64,000 nucleotides of DNA from Anianabacter salinae (GCF_019061145.1 NZ_JAHQZS010000006.1:1-64000), one strand, 5' to 3'; shown: positions 17,179 through 25,113, numbered from the stretch's first letter. Translations and numbers: made by a program. Notes: generated from the sequence alone by a model not told the origin.

Positions 17179-17649
17179 TTACTGAACCGGCGTGAAATCC
17201 GCAGGCGCGTCGAAGACGACGAAGACCTGGCAGACCTCGGGGCCCAGGCAATCTTCGGCATGGGGCACGCCGCCGGGCTGGAACCAGTAGGACCCGGGCA
17301 GAAGGTCCGGTCCCCGGTCCGGCTCGGACAGTTGCCAATGCTGCATCCGGCCTTTCACGACCATCGCCCAGTAGCCGTGCGTATGGGTGTGCGGCAGGAC
17401 CTCGTAAGCTGCGGGGTCGAGCAGCGAGGTCATCGCCGTCGGCATCCCTGTTCCGACGCCTCCATAAAGAGCGACACTTCGGACGCCGGGGGCCGGGAAC
17501 GGGGCGAATGCCACCTGATCGGCCGGAACACGGATCTGGGCGTCGGGCTCTTGCAGGTGTTGTGCCTGCGCGGACAGGCCAAAGGTCGCAACCATCAGGA
17601 AGGCCGTTGAGCCGAGCAAAAGCAGGCGGGAGAGGACGTTCTGGTGCAT
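17179..17649 (-). CDS. Exported cupin-domain protein
   Basis: A 156-residue protein with a signal peptide (LLLLGSTAFLMVATFGLSAQAQ) and a single cupin barrel. The first cupin motif is LPHTHTHGYWAMVVKGRMQHW (metal-binding His residues) and the second is SYWFQPGGVPHAEDC. The metal site looks intact. Exported cupins of this kind are of unknown substrate. It is the third gene of the minus-strand group SDR, membrane protein and cupin, 35 bp after the membrane protein gene, and is probably controlled by the divergent AraC regulator. Confidence 0.8.
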   Translation of the reverse strand: MHQNVLSRLLLLGSTAFLMVATFGLSAQAQHLQEPDAQIRVPADQVAFAPFPAPGVRSVALYGGVGTGMPTAMTSLLDPAAYEVLPHTHTHGYWAMVVKGRMQHWQLSEPDRGPDLLPGSYWFQPGGVPHAEDCLGPEVCQVFVVFDAPADFTPVQ

Positions 17650-17684
17650 CGTGGGCAGCCTCATCCAAGTGGGGAAAAATCGGT

Positions 17685-18215
17685 TCAGCGTGTGGTTCCG
17701 GCGGCCATCGCGCGCAGGGCATAGACGGGAATGGCAAGGGTGAGCAGGACGCGGGGGACGTGGCCAAGAAGCCAGGTCGCGCGAATCGTGGCTGCGTTGT
17801 CCTCGCTCACCGGACCGATCAGCGCGATGGCCTTGTAGAAGGCCAGAGCATCCCCAACGGGCGACCCGATCGCAGCCGCAAGTCGCACGTTGAGGGGCAT
17901 GTGAAAAAGGATCGTGATCAGCGACAGGGCCAGATACAGCCACAGCGCGATCACCCAGTTCCGCCGCGCCGGGGCATGGTTCCAATCGAACCGGGCCGAC
18001 AGGATCAGGCCGACCAGCATCAGCAGGAACAACGGCATGATCGTGTAAAGGAAATTGCTGAACTGCGGGAAGAACTGCGCCGCGAAATCGGCCGGAGGCA
18101 GGCCTAGCCAATAGGCCCCCATCGACAGCCCGATGAACAGATTGGCGCCAAAGAAGGCGGCTGCGGTGATGACGGCCAGCGTATTGACGCGGGCGCGATA
18201 GGGATCAGACTGCAT
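17685..18215 (-). CDS. Four-helix membrane protein (DUF1772-like)
   Basis: A 176-residue protein with four predicted membrane helices: LAVITAAAFFGANLFIGLSMGAYWLGLP, YTIMPLFLLMLVGLILSA, WVIALWLYLALSLITILFH and VLLTLAIPVYALRAM. Between helices 3 and 4 is MPLNVRLAAAIGSP. This resembles DUF1772 (anthrone-oxygenase-like) proteins, where a short N-terminal helix pair and an MPxN segment are usual; the assignment is tentative. It begins 23 bp after the SDR gene and so is probably co-transcribed with it. Confidence 0.72.
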   Translation of the reverse strand: MQSDPYRARVNTLAVITAAAFFGANLFIGLSMGAYWLGLPPADFAAQFFPQFSNFLYTIMPLFLLMLVGLILSARFDWNHAPARRNWVIALWLYLALSLITILFHMPLNVRLAAAIGSPVGDALAFYKAIALIGPVSEDNAATIRATWLLGHVPRVLLTLAIPVYALRAMAAGTTR

Positions 18216-18238
18216 TGCGGTGGCCCTGTCGTTGGGGG

Positions 18239-18988
18239 TCAATGAAACTCGGTCTTGGCGAACTGACGAAACAGGAACGCGGGCGCGATCCGGCTCATCC
18301 ACTTGATCTGGCGCGATTGTCCCAGCAGCATCTCGCTCTGGTTCCGGCGCAGCCCGCCCAGGATGTCGCGCACGAGGTCGGCGGGCTTCATCTTCTTGAA
18401 GTTGTCGGACTTCAGCACCGATGCCATGTCGGTATCGACGACGGGCGGCAGGGCCTCGAAGACGGTGATGCCGTGAGGCTGCAGCTGGTGGCGCAAGGTC
18501 TGCGCGCAGTGATGGATCAGGGCTTTGGTGCCTGAATAAACCGGCGTTCCGGGCGACGCGACGAACGCGACGCCCGATCCGATGAACAGAACGCCGGGCT
18601 GCGCGCTTTGCTCCAGCAGCGGCAAGGCCCGCCACGTCAGGGTCAGCGGCGCCGTTGCGTTGATCGCGATCTCGCGCTCGATCTTTTGCAGCGTGTCGGG
18701 GTCGGTCCGGAAGTCATAGGCCAGGAAGATGCCCGCATTGTTGACCAGAAGGTCAAGGCGGCCGTGCTGCGCCTTGATCTCTGACAGGATCCGCTCCTGA
18801 TCCTCCGCAATCGTCACGTCCCCCGCGATGGCCTGCGCCCCGGTCAGGCGCGCGGCCTCGGCAAGCTTGACCGCGTCGCGTCCGCAGATGATGACCGTGT
18901 TGCCAAGCGCGACAAGCTGCCGGGTCAGCTCGCGCCCGATGCCCGAACCGCCGCCGGTGACGAGTATGATCTTCGATGTCAGGTCCAA
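18239..18988 (-). CDS. Short-chain dehydrogenase/reductase (DltE-like)
   Basis: A 249-residue classical SDR. The NAD(P)-binding motif is TGGGSGIG (11-18), NNAG follows at 83-86, and the catalytic residues are Ser138, Tyr151 and Lys155 (YSGTK). The C-terminal region after TVFEALPPVVDTDM is short. I chose the TTG at 18988 because GGGAGAG lies just upstream and the enzyme fold begins at once; the long upstream frame is not protein-like. First gene of the group with a DUF1772-like protein and a cupin, divergent from the AraC regulator gene with operator-like direct repeats between them. Substrate not known. Confidence 0.85.
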   Translation of the reverse strand: MDLTSKIILVTGGGSGIGRELTRQLVALGNTVIICGRDAVKLAEAARLTGAQAIAGDVTIAEDQERILSEIKAQHGRLDLLVNNAGIFLAYDFRTDPDTLQKIEREIAINATAPLTLTWRALPLLEQSAQPGVLFIGSGVAFVASPGTPVYSGTKALIHHCAQTLRHQLQPHGITVFEALPPVVDTDMASVLKSDNFKKMKPADLVRDILGGLRRNQSEMLLGQSRQIKWMSRIAPAFLFRQFAKTEFH

Positions 18989-19056
18989 GTCGGTCTCTCC
19001 CAAGGACAATGTCGTCGCCAATCTGCCCTGCCGGATGGCCTTCTCCCACCGCCTGC

Positions 19057-19096
19057 GACTTGCAGATCGGATCAATGACTTGCAGATCGGCTCAAA
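19057..19096 (+). promoter_or_regulatory. Tandem 20-bp direct repeats, likely AraC-family operator
   Basis: GACTTGCAGATCGG-N-TCAA occurs twice back to back (19057-19076 and 19077-19096), differing only at the variable base and the last one. The 20-bp period is two helical turns, the usual geometry for two subunits of AraC-type activators. It lies almost midway between the SDR start (18988) and the AraC start (19166). Confidence 0.75.
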
Positions 19097-19165
19097 GCCA
19101 TTGCGTGGCACGAGCCGATCGTTTCTAGAACGTCTGGCGGTGTCCCCCGCGAGAAAGGCCCCCGC

Positions 19166-20167
19166 ATGCAGCCGCATGAGCGATCCCCGATCTACACATC
19201 CGCTGTCCTGTCGGGCCCGATCTGCGGGATGCTTGGCCTCGGCTGGGACGAGGTTCTGACCCGCGCGGGCATCGTGGCGACCGAGCGCAACGACCATGCC
19301 TTTCTCGTGACCGCAGAGGAGTATCTGCGCCTCTGGACCGCAATGATGGACCTCTCGGGGCAGCAGGACATCTCGAAGCTTCTAGGGCTGCGGATGGCGG
19401 GGGGCCCGGCGATCCCGGTTCTTTTCGCTCTTTCCACCGCGCCGGATTTCGAGACCGGCATCCTGCGCATGGCCGAGTTCAAAAGCCTGTTCGGGCCGAT
19501 GCAATTCATCGTATCGCGCAGTGCGTCCGAGTTCACCGTGCGGGTCGTGCCGGATGTGGCCACCGCGTCGTTGCCGGGATCGTTCAGCAGCCCGCAGATC
19601 ATCTACCTGCACGCGCAGGCCAATGCGCTGGCGCGTCATGCGATCCACCCGCTGCGGGTGTGCCTGCCGCTGCCGCAGGACGAGCGCGAGCGTCTGGATG
19701 AGACCTTTGGCCAGGTCCCGGAACATGGCGACGCCATGCTGACCTATGCCCGCGCCGATGCGCGTGTTGCGTTCATCTCTGACAACCCCGAGCTTTGGGA
19801 AGCCACCGAAGCGGACCTGCAAAGCCAGGCCATGATCCAGTCCAAGGGCGTGCCCCTGTCGGACCGGGTTCGCGCGACCATGCTGGAGGCGTTCTCGATC
19901 ACCGAACCCAGCATCGCCCATGTCTGCGCACGCCTGAGATTGAGCCGCAGCACCCTATTGCGGCGTCTGGCGGACGAAGGGGTGACCTTCCAGTCGCTGC
20001 TTGACGAAACGCGAAAAGAGCTGGCGATCCGCTATCTGCTCAAGAGCGATCTCAACAACCAGCAGATCGCGCATCTGGTGGGCTACCGCGACTCGAACGC
20101 CTTCCAGCGGGCGTTCCGGAAATGGACGGGGATGACCCCGCAGGCTCTGCGCCCACATCGCGGGTAG
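19166..20167 (+). CDS. AraC-family transcriptional regulator (OruR/ArgR-like)
   Basis: A 333-residue regulator. It has an N-terminal Arabinose_bd-type sensor domain (GMLGLGWDEVLTRAGI...EYLRLWTAMMDLSGQQDISKLLGLR) and a C-terminal double helix-turn-helix (IAHVCARLRLSRSTLLRRLADEGVTFQSLLDETRKELA; QQIAHLVGYRDSNAFQRAFRKWTGMTPQALR). The arrangement is that of the OruR/VirS-like class, whose ligands are often small organic acids or lipids. It is divergent from SDR, DUF1772-like and cupin genes and probably activates them through the tandem repeats between the two starts. Confidence 0.9.
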   Translation: MQPHERSPIYTSAVLSGPICGMLGLGWDEVLTRAGIVATERNDHAFLVTAEEYLRLWTAMMDLSGQQDISKLLGLRMAGGPAIPVLFALSTAPDFETGILRMAEFKSLFGPMQFIVSRSASEFTVRVVPDVATASLPGSFSSPQIIYLHAQANALARHAIHPLRVCLPLPQDERERLDETFGQVPEHGDAMLTYARADARVAFISDNPELWEATEADLQSQAMIQSKGVPLSDRVRATMLEAFSITEPSIAHVCARLRLSRSTLLRRLADEGVTFQSLLDETRKELAIRYLLKSDLNNQQIAHLVGYRDSNAFQRAFRKWTGMTPQALRPHRG

Positions 20168-20226
20168 GGGAACGCGCAGACGCCAAGAACGGTCGTCCCT
20201 TCGGAGGGATCGATCCTCGCACACTC

Positions 20227-21171
20227 TCAACGGAACAGACTTCCAACGCCCTTGCTCTGCGTTTCCCCGTCACCGTCTCGCAGCTGGAACAGGGCATTCA
20301 GACCACGCTCTTGTGCGCATGCTGCCCCCCTTTCGACTCCCATCACCATAAGCGCCGTTGCCCACGCGTCAGCCTCCGCGCAGGTGCGCGCCACCACGGT
20401 GACCGAGGCGGGCGAGGCAAGTAAGGGTGTCCTGCGGTCTGGGTCCATCGTATGTGACAGACGGCGGCCCCGCACCTCGACCCAGTGGCGATAGTCGCCC
20501 GAGGTAGCCACGGCAGCCTCCTCAAGCGCGAGAATGGAATGGGGCGCGCGCCGGTCCGGGTCCGGCGCCTCGACCGCGATGGTCCAGGCTTGCCCGTCCG
20601 GTCGGACCCCAAGCGCGCGCATCTCGCCGTCAATCCCGACGAGCGCATTCTCAATGCCATGGGTGCGCAGGGTGTCGGCCAGCCGATCCACGCCGTATCC
20701 CTTGGCGATACCGTTCAGATCGACCGCAACCGGCGCAGATTTGCGAACATGGGTCCCGTCGATCTCCAACGCCGTATGCGCGGGTTGGCGGTTGGCTGTC
20801 ATCGCCTCGCGGATGCGGTGTGGCGCGGCAACCTGCGGCCCAAAGCCCCAGGCCATCACCGCATCGCCCATGCCGATATCAAAGGCACCGCCCGTGGCGC
20901 GCCCGGCCTCCAGCCCAAGGCGCAAGACCTCTCGAAGCTGTTCGGGCGCCGCGACCCAATCGCCGACCGGCGCGGCGTTCAGGCGCATCAGGTCGCTGGC
21001 CTTGTTCCAGGTGGACATCTGGGCATCCACCGCGTCCACGGCGGACTGTAGCGCCGCTTGGATCGGCTCTGGATCATGGCCCTTCGCCGTAAAGAACAGC
21101 GCAGACCAGCGCGTGCCCATGGTGGCCCCGTTCAGCGCGTGGCGCGTGTGGTCAGTAGACATCTTCGACAT
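20227..21171 (-). CDS. apbE: FAD:protein FMN transferase ApbE
   Basis: A 314-residue ApbE-fold enzyme that transfers FMN from FAD to Ser/Thr of exported proteins. Visible family blocks are GATMGTRWSALF, STWNKASDLMRLN, GAFDIGMG, DLNGIAKGYGVD, ALVGIDGEMRALG, HTMDPDRRTPL and DAWATALMVMG. No N-terminal signal or lipobox is visible, which is unusual since ApbE usually acts in the periplasm; the N-terminus begins in the enzyme fold after about 10 residues. The gene overlaps the end of the PepSY-reductase gene (start 21171, stop of the upstream gene at 21152), so the two are translated together. Its likely local substrate is the DUF2271 protein two genes upstream. Confidence 0.92.
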   Translation of the reverse strand: MSKMSTDHTRHALNGATMGTRWSALFFTAKGHDPEPIQAALQSAVDAVDAQMSTWNKASDLMRLNAAPVGDWVAAPEQLREVLRLGLEAGRATGGAFDIGMGDAVMAWGFGPQVAAPHRIREAMTANRQPAHTALEIDGTHVRKSAPVAVDLNGIAKGYGVDRLADTLRTHGIENALVGIDGEMRALGVRPDGQAWTIAVEAPDPDRRAPHSILALEEAAVATSGDYRHWVEVRGRRLSHTMDPDRRTPLLASPASVTVVARTCAEADAWATALMVMGVERGAACAQERGLNALFQLRDGDGETQSKGVGSLFR

Positions 21172-23359
21172 ATCGCCCTTCTGCCTTCAGGGTCGCGGGG
21201 GTCAGCCCGGCGGGCGCGAGGATCTCGGCCAGAGTATCGGCGACGCCTGCGGCCATGTCTCGCCCGCCGCAGACCATCACGCGGGCCCCGTCCCGGATCA
21301 GTTGGGCGACTTGGGCGGCGTCGCCGCGCAGCGCGTCCTGAACATATTGAGGCTGCGTCTCACGCGACACCGCCGTGATCAGCCGGGTCAGCAAGCCCTT
21401 GCTCTGCCAGTCGCGCAGTGCCTCGCCATAAAGGAAATCGCTGCTCGGGTGGCGGATCCCGAAAAACAGGTGAATGGGCCGCTGCCGAGCGTTGCCGCGC
21501 ACAAATCCCGCCAGTGGTCCGATCCCGGTGCCTGCCCCGATCAGGATCAACGGGCCGTCGTCACCGCGCGGTTGGAAATCGGGATTGCGGCGCAAGAAGG
21601 CGGTCACGGTGTCGCCGGGCTCCAGCGCCGTGAGTTGCCCTGAACACAGGCCGCCGAGGTGCTTCTTGACCACGATTTCGACAAATCCATCGCGGCGGGC
21701 GGATGCGAGCGAATAGAGGCGCGGCACCGGGCTGCCCTCGGGCAGGATGCCGATCAGATCGCCTGCGTTGAAACGGGCAAAGCCTTGTCCGGCCAGCCGC
21801 TGCCACAGCGAAACACGCGGCAGTGCAAAGCGCAGGATTGCGGTCGGGGCCTGCACCTCTGCACCATAGTCGCGGCGCGAGATCAGGGTCAGCGCCTTGG
21901 TCCTGGGCAAGACGGGCTGATGGATGAGGTCAAGCGCGATCCCCATAGCCTGTCCGAGGTCACGCCCCCAGCGAGCGAATTCCTGCGGCGATTGGCGGTC
22001 GATCATGCCCATGGCCATAAGTCCGGGCCAGCCTTTGGCCTGTGCCGCCGCCGTGACGGCCTTGGCAAAGGCGCAGTAGGCTGGATAGCTCCGGTCGCCA
22101 AAACCAAGAACGACCAAGGGGATCTCGGGCGCGCGGTCAAGCGCGTTCAACCGATCCAGGAACCCCTTGGCCGAGGCGGGCGCATCGCCATCGCCATAGG
22201 TCGCGGCCAGCACGATCATCCGCTCGGCACGGCCATAGCGGGCCGGGTCCAACGCTGACATCGGCGCGAGATGCACGCTTTGTCCGGCCTGCGTCAGCGC
22301 GGCGTGAAGCGTCGCGGCAAAGGCCCAAGTGCTGCCGCCCTCGCTGCCGACCAGCACGATGGTCTCGGCTCGGCCTTTGGCCGAGTTGCCTCGGATTCGG
22401 GGGCGTCCACGCCGCCCGGCCAGCCAGATCAGAACGCCCGTCGCCCCCATGAGCGGCACGCCAAGCGCCATGATCCCAAGCACAAGCCCAAGCGTTGTGG
22501 CACCCTGTCCGGTGTGGAGCATGTAGATGGTTTCCGAAGTACGCTCCCACAGGGACAGATCAGCCCAGGCCAAAAGCGCCCCGGTCCCTTGATCAAGATA
22601 CCCGGTGCCCTGATCCGTCTTGAGCGTGAAGACATCCGTCGGATCACCGGGATAGGGAAAGCTCAACTCGCGCAGGGTGTCCACCGGCGTGATGCCGATC
22701 ACCGCCATGTCCGCAAACGCGATGCCTGTCTCGCCGCTGACCTCCGCCGGGAAGTCCGGCATGGCAGCATTTTCCGGGAGCACCTCAAAGGTGACGGCGA
22801 CCATCCACAGCGCGGTCACGGAGGACAGCACCAGACCAACCACCGCAATCCGGGCGATTTCCACATGCAAACGGCCCGGCGCTGTCCCGCGCAGGGGCGC
22901 GAACCAGTGTCGCCAGCCACCTGCGCGCCGCGCCACAAGGGCCGCACCGGTGACAGATAAGATCAACATCGCCAGGGCGCCCACCGCCATGACGAGACGG
23001 CCCGCATCGCCAAGCAAGAGCGAGCGGTGGAAATGGGTCAGCCAACGCTCGACCTTGTTGGGATCGGCCAATCCCGCGCCCGCGCCCGTGGCGGGATCGA
23101 TGACCGCCGCACCGGGAGAGTCGTTCTCGAACCAATAGGCGGTGATCCGGCCCGAGGGCGCGCGCCGGATTTGCTCGACCGTGGGATAGACGGCTTGAAT
23201 CCGCTCGGACAGTTGCGCGACCGTCAGGCCAGCCTCGGCCTGCGGGGCGGTCAGTTGATCCGCCGCAGGGAAGACGGAAAGCGCCGCCCCGCTGAGCGCG
23301 AGAACTGTGACAAGGGCAAGGGCCAGAAGACCCGGCCAGCGATGGAATGCACGGATCAT
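21152..23359 (-). CDS. PepSY-transmembrane/flavodoxin/NADPH-flavin reductase fusion
   Basis: 735 residues. Residues 1 to about 330 are a PepSY-TM domain: membrane helices at 8-28, about 120-143, 168-190 and 306-328, with periplasmic PepSY sequence between them. Residues about 335-480 are a flavodoxin domain (VGSEGGSTWAFA, ATYGDGDAPASAKGF, GFGDRSYPAYCAFAK). The rest is a sulfite-reductase-type FAD/NADPH domain with RLYSLASA, GGLCSGQL, GAGTGIGPLAGFVRG, MVCGGRDMA and the C-terminal YVEDVY. The layout predicts electrons from cytoplasmic NADPH passing via FAD and FMN into the membrane part and out to periplasmic acceptors. It is followed by overlapping apbE and preceded by the DUF2271 gene. Family members are linked to iron or flavin reduction; the acceptor here is unknown. 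Confidence 0.9.
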   Translation of the reverse strand: MIRAFHRWPGLLALALVTVLALSGAALSVFPAADQLTAPQAEAGLTVAQLSERIQAVYPTVEQIRRAPSGRITAYWFENDSPGAAVIDPATGAGAGLADPNKVERWLTHFHRSLLLGDAGRLVMAVGALAMLILSVTGAALVARRAGGWRHWFAPLRGTAPGRLHVEIARIAVVGLVLSSVTALWMVAVTFEVLPENAAMPDFPAEVSGETGIAFADMAVIGITPVDTLRELSFPYPGDPTDVFTLKTDQGTGYLDQGTGALLAWADLSLWERTSETIYMLHTGQGATTLGLVLGIMALGVPLMGATGVLIWLAGRRGRPRIRGNSAKGRAETIVLVGSEGGSTWAFAATLHAALTQAGQSVHLAPMSALDPARYGRAERMIVLAATYGDGDAPASAKGFLDRLNALDRAPEIPLVVLGFGDRSYPAYCAFAKAVTAAAQAKGWPGLMAMGMIDRQSPQEFARWGRDLGQAMGIALDLIHQPVLPRTKALTLISRRDYGAEVQAPTAILRFALPRVSLWQRLAGQGFARFNAGDLIGILPEGSPVPRLYSLASARRDGFVEIVVKKHLGGLCSGQLTALEPGDTVTAFLRRNPDFQPRGDDGPLILIGAGTGIGPLAGFVRGNARQRPIHLFFGIRHPSSDFLYGEALRDWQSKGLLTRLITAVSRETQPQYVQDALRGDAAQVAQLIRDGARVMVCGGRDMAAGVADTLAEILAPAGLTPATLKAEGRYVEDVY

Positions 23360-23371
23360 GACCCGCCCCCT

Positions 23372-23842
23372 CTACATGTCGTAGGAAAAATCCGCGATGT
23401 AGCGACGACCCTTCACGAGGGTTCCCCTCCCGCCTGACGTCAGCGGCACCGACACTTCGTTCGGGCTGTCGCGCATATCCTCGACAGAGGCGTCGATGTG
23501 CAGCGTGTAGCCCGCATCGAACAGCGCGTCGGCCAGGTCGAGGGTTATCTCAAGCGACCGGCCCGCGCCGACGCTGGCGCCTGTGATCCCGTTGACCTGC
23601 GCGGTGTCGCCCCCTGTGGCGCGATACCATCCGGTCAGATGATTGTAATACTTCGACTTTCCGCCAGCCATCCAGAGAGTGCCGACATAGGTGTCCGAAG
23701 CGTCCGTCACGTACAGCGCGAGATAGGCACCATCGCCGCCGTAGGACGTGAGGTTGGTGGTCAAGGTGACCTGTCGCGCCATGGCAAGGCCGGGCATCGT
23801 CAGGGCCGTGGTCAGCACGAGTGTAGAAAGAAGGGATTTCAT
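23372..23842 (-). CDS. Exported DUF2271-like protein, possible flavinylated carrier
   Basis: 156 residues with a signal peptide (LLSTLVLTTALTMPGLAMA). The body has DUF2271-like features: AYLALYVTDASDTYVGTLWMAGGKSKYYNHLTGWYR, and a C-terminal half ending GRRYIADFSYDM. Residues 84-94 read NGITGASVGAG. This resembles the [S/T]GA[T/S] motif in which ApbE attaches FMN to Ser/Thr in FMN-binding proteins such as NqrC and RnfG (Ser90 would be the acceptor). DUF2271 proteins are known to occur beside ApbE and PepSY genes. The gene stops 12 bp before the reductase gene starts, so the three form one operon. Confidence 0.78.
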   Translation of the reverse strand: MKSLLSTLVLTTALTMPGLAMARQVTLTTNLTSYGGDGAYLALYVTDASDTYVGTLWMAGGKSKYYNHLTGWYRATGGDTAQVNGITGASVGAGRSLEITLDLADALFDAGYTLHIDASVEDMRDSPNEVSVPLTSGGRGTLVKGRRYIADFSYDM

Positions 23843-23883
23843 CGGGTTTATCCTGTTGCTGGAAGGGCGGGCGTCAAAGGCGC

Positions 23884-24276
23884 TCAGTTCACCTTGACCT
23901 TCGGCGGCGTGCCGGTGCCGAACAGGCCGTTTTGCGGCGGGGCCACGGTGCCAGCCGGGGCCGGATTGCCGACAGCCGTGCCGTAGTCGTCGTCGTCGTC
24001 ATCGTCGTCCTCGTATTCCATCTCGACGACCTGCATCGTCGCCGGGTCGAGCTTGACCTCGATCTCCCGACCGTCCGCGTCGCGGCCCTTGATCTCGAAG
24101 CAGCCATCGTCGACTTCAAAGTTCCGAACGGTCCAGCCATTGTCCTGCGCCACCTGAAGCGCAGCTTCGCGGGGCTGCCACTGGGTGCGCGGCACAGAGC
24201 AGTCGTCGTCATCGGCAAGCGCGGCACCTGCGGGCAGCAGCGCAGCAATCGTCAGCATCGTCAGGGTCTTTTTCAT
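23884..24276 (-). CDS. Exported small PepSY-domain protein with poly-Asp tract
   Basis: 130 residues: signal peptide MKKTLTMLTIAALLPAGAALA, then a PepSY_2-type domain (WQPREAALQVAQDNGWTVRNFEVDDGCFEIKGRDADGREIEVKLDPATMQVVEME). An uninterrupted run of eight Asp follows, then a Pro/Gly-rich tail of about 35 residues. Two Cys (DDDCSVP and DDGCFEI) could form a disulfide. The ATG at 24276 has AGGAG at the right distance, and a signal sequence begins at once; an upstream frame to 24339 is not used. First gene of the group with DUF2271, reductase and ApbE; the 18-bp box lies 77-94 bp upstream. Confidence 0.85.
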   Translation of the reverse strand: MKKTLTMLTIAALLPAGAALADDDDCSVPRTQWQPREAALQVAQDNGWTVRNFEVDDGCFEIKGRDADGREIEVKLDPATMQVVEMEYEDDDDDDDDYGTAVGNPAPAGTVAPPQNGLFGTGTPPKVKVN

Positions 24277-24352
24277 GGGGTCATCTCCTGTTTTCTGATG
24301 AACCCAATCTGCGAGGCTGATCTGAGCGCTACCTGACACGGCGGCGATTTCT

Positions 24353-24370
24353 GCTTCAGCTTGCTGTCAG
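24353..24370 (-). promoter_or_regulatory. Putative response-regulator box upstream of PepSY operon
   Basis: On the minus strand this reads CTGACAGCAAGCTGAAGC: two CTGA half-sites 11 bp apart, the spacing used by OmpR-family regulators. It matches at 14 of 18 positions the box at 25015-25032 in front of the neighbouring response-regulator gene. It lies just downstream of the terminator hairpin of the preceding gene. Confidence 0.6.
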
Positions 24371-24374
24371 GAAC

Positions 24375-24403
24375 GAAAAGGCCCCGCCGGGACGGGCGGG
24401 GCC
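24375..24403 (-). terminator. Rho-independent terminator of the upstream PepSY gene
   Basis: On the minus strand a perfect 9-bp GC stem (GGCCCCGCC / GGCGGGGCC, 24380-24403) with a short loop is followed by TTTTCG. It ends transcription from the PepSY gene at 24658-24963, so the operon starting at 24276 must have its own promoter in 24277-24375. The stretch 24404-24657 shows no convincing gene. Confidence 0.8.
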
Positions 24404-24657
24404 AATGCAGGCCGAAGGGAAAGTTGGCCTTGGGTTTGTTGGATAGCCTCCGGCTCAGGCGCCCGCAGGGTGTGTGCAAGATAGCGCTGTTCATTGCCGC
24501 CGGTCCTGTCCTTGAGATAGGCAAGCGGTGCTCTCGGCCCTTTCGTGAATTGGGCAAAGCGCGCGTAGCGCGTGCCGATCAGTCCCCGGACAAGACGGAC
24601 GGCCAAAAGGCCCGCGACGGGCCGCTTGTCTCATGGGCGACGGCATGGGACGCGCGA

Positions 24658-24963
24658 TCAGTCATCGTCATGGCCTTCGATTTTGTCCTCGTCCTCGTCC
24701 TCGTATTCGAACTCGATCACTTCGAGCGTGGCCGGATGGACCGTGACCTCGATCTGTCGGCCCGCGGCATCGAGGCCCTCGATCTCATAACAGCCATCGT
24801 CGATCTTGATCCGGCGAGCGGTCCAGCCATTGCTCTTGGCAAGCTCTGCAACCGCGTCTCTGGGCTGCCAGTTCTCCATCGGGACAAAGCAATCATCATC
24901 CGCCAGCGCCGGGCTGGCCGTGCAAATGGCGAGGCAGGCAAGCATCATGGATGTCTTTCGCAT
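24658..24963 (-). CDS. Exported small PepSY-domain protein, acidic C-terminus
   Basis: 101 residues: signal peptide MRKTSMMLACLAICTASPALA, then a PepSY_2 domain very like that of the protein at 23884-24276 (ENWQPRDAVAELAKSNGWTARRIKIDDGCYEIEGLDAAGRQIEVTVHPATLEVIEFEYEDEDEDK). The two cysteines are conserved. The two genes look like a duplication. It is divergent from the two-component genes, ends in its own terminator, and may be the first target of the response regulator through the box at 25015-25032. Small PepSY proteins are often strongly induced by such systems; their molecular role is not settled. Confidence 0.85.
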   Translation of the reverse strand: MRKTSMMLACLAICTASPALADDDCFVPMENWQPRDAVAELAKSNGWTARRIKIDDGCYEIEGLDAAGRQIEVTVHPATLEVIEFEYEDEDEDKIEGHDDD

Positions 24964-25014
24964 GGGCCAAGCTCCTTGTTCCGGGCAGCGATATTCAGTG
25001 TATAGGGGGCCAAG

Positions 25015-25032
25015 CTGACGGGAGACTGAAGC
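25015..25032 (+). promoter_or_regulatory. Putative response-regulator box in the divergent promoter region
   Basis: CTGACGGGAGACTGAAGC, with two CTGA half-sites 11 bp apart, lies between the divergent PepSY gene (start 24963) and the response-regulator gene (start 25114). It matches the box at 24353-24370 at 14 of 18 positions. Confidence 0.6.
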
Positions 25033-25113
25033 GCTTTGTCCACCGGCGTAAGCTTTGCGTCAGTCAGGCAGGCCATGCCTGGGGTTCCGAGCATGAATGG
25101 GAACAGAGCCGCC

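Noticed and set aside
16886-17767. Long minus-strand frame including the cupin and membrane-protein region
   Set aside because: It overlaps the cupin gene in another frame and only its last 56 residues look like protein; I kept just that piece as a doubtful remnant.
24367-24606. Small minus-strand frame between the two PepSY genes
   Set aside because: It overlaps the terminator hairpin and the putative regulator box, has no ribosome-binding site and matches no family.
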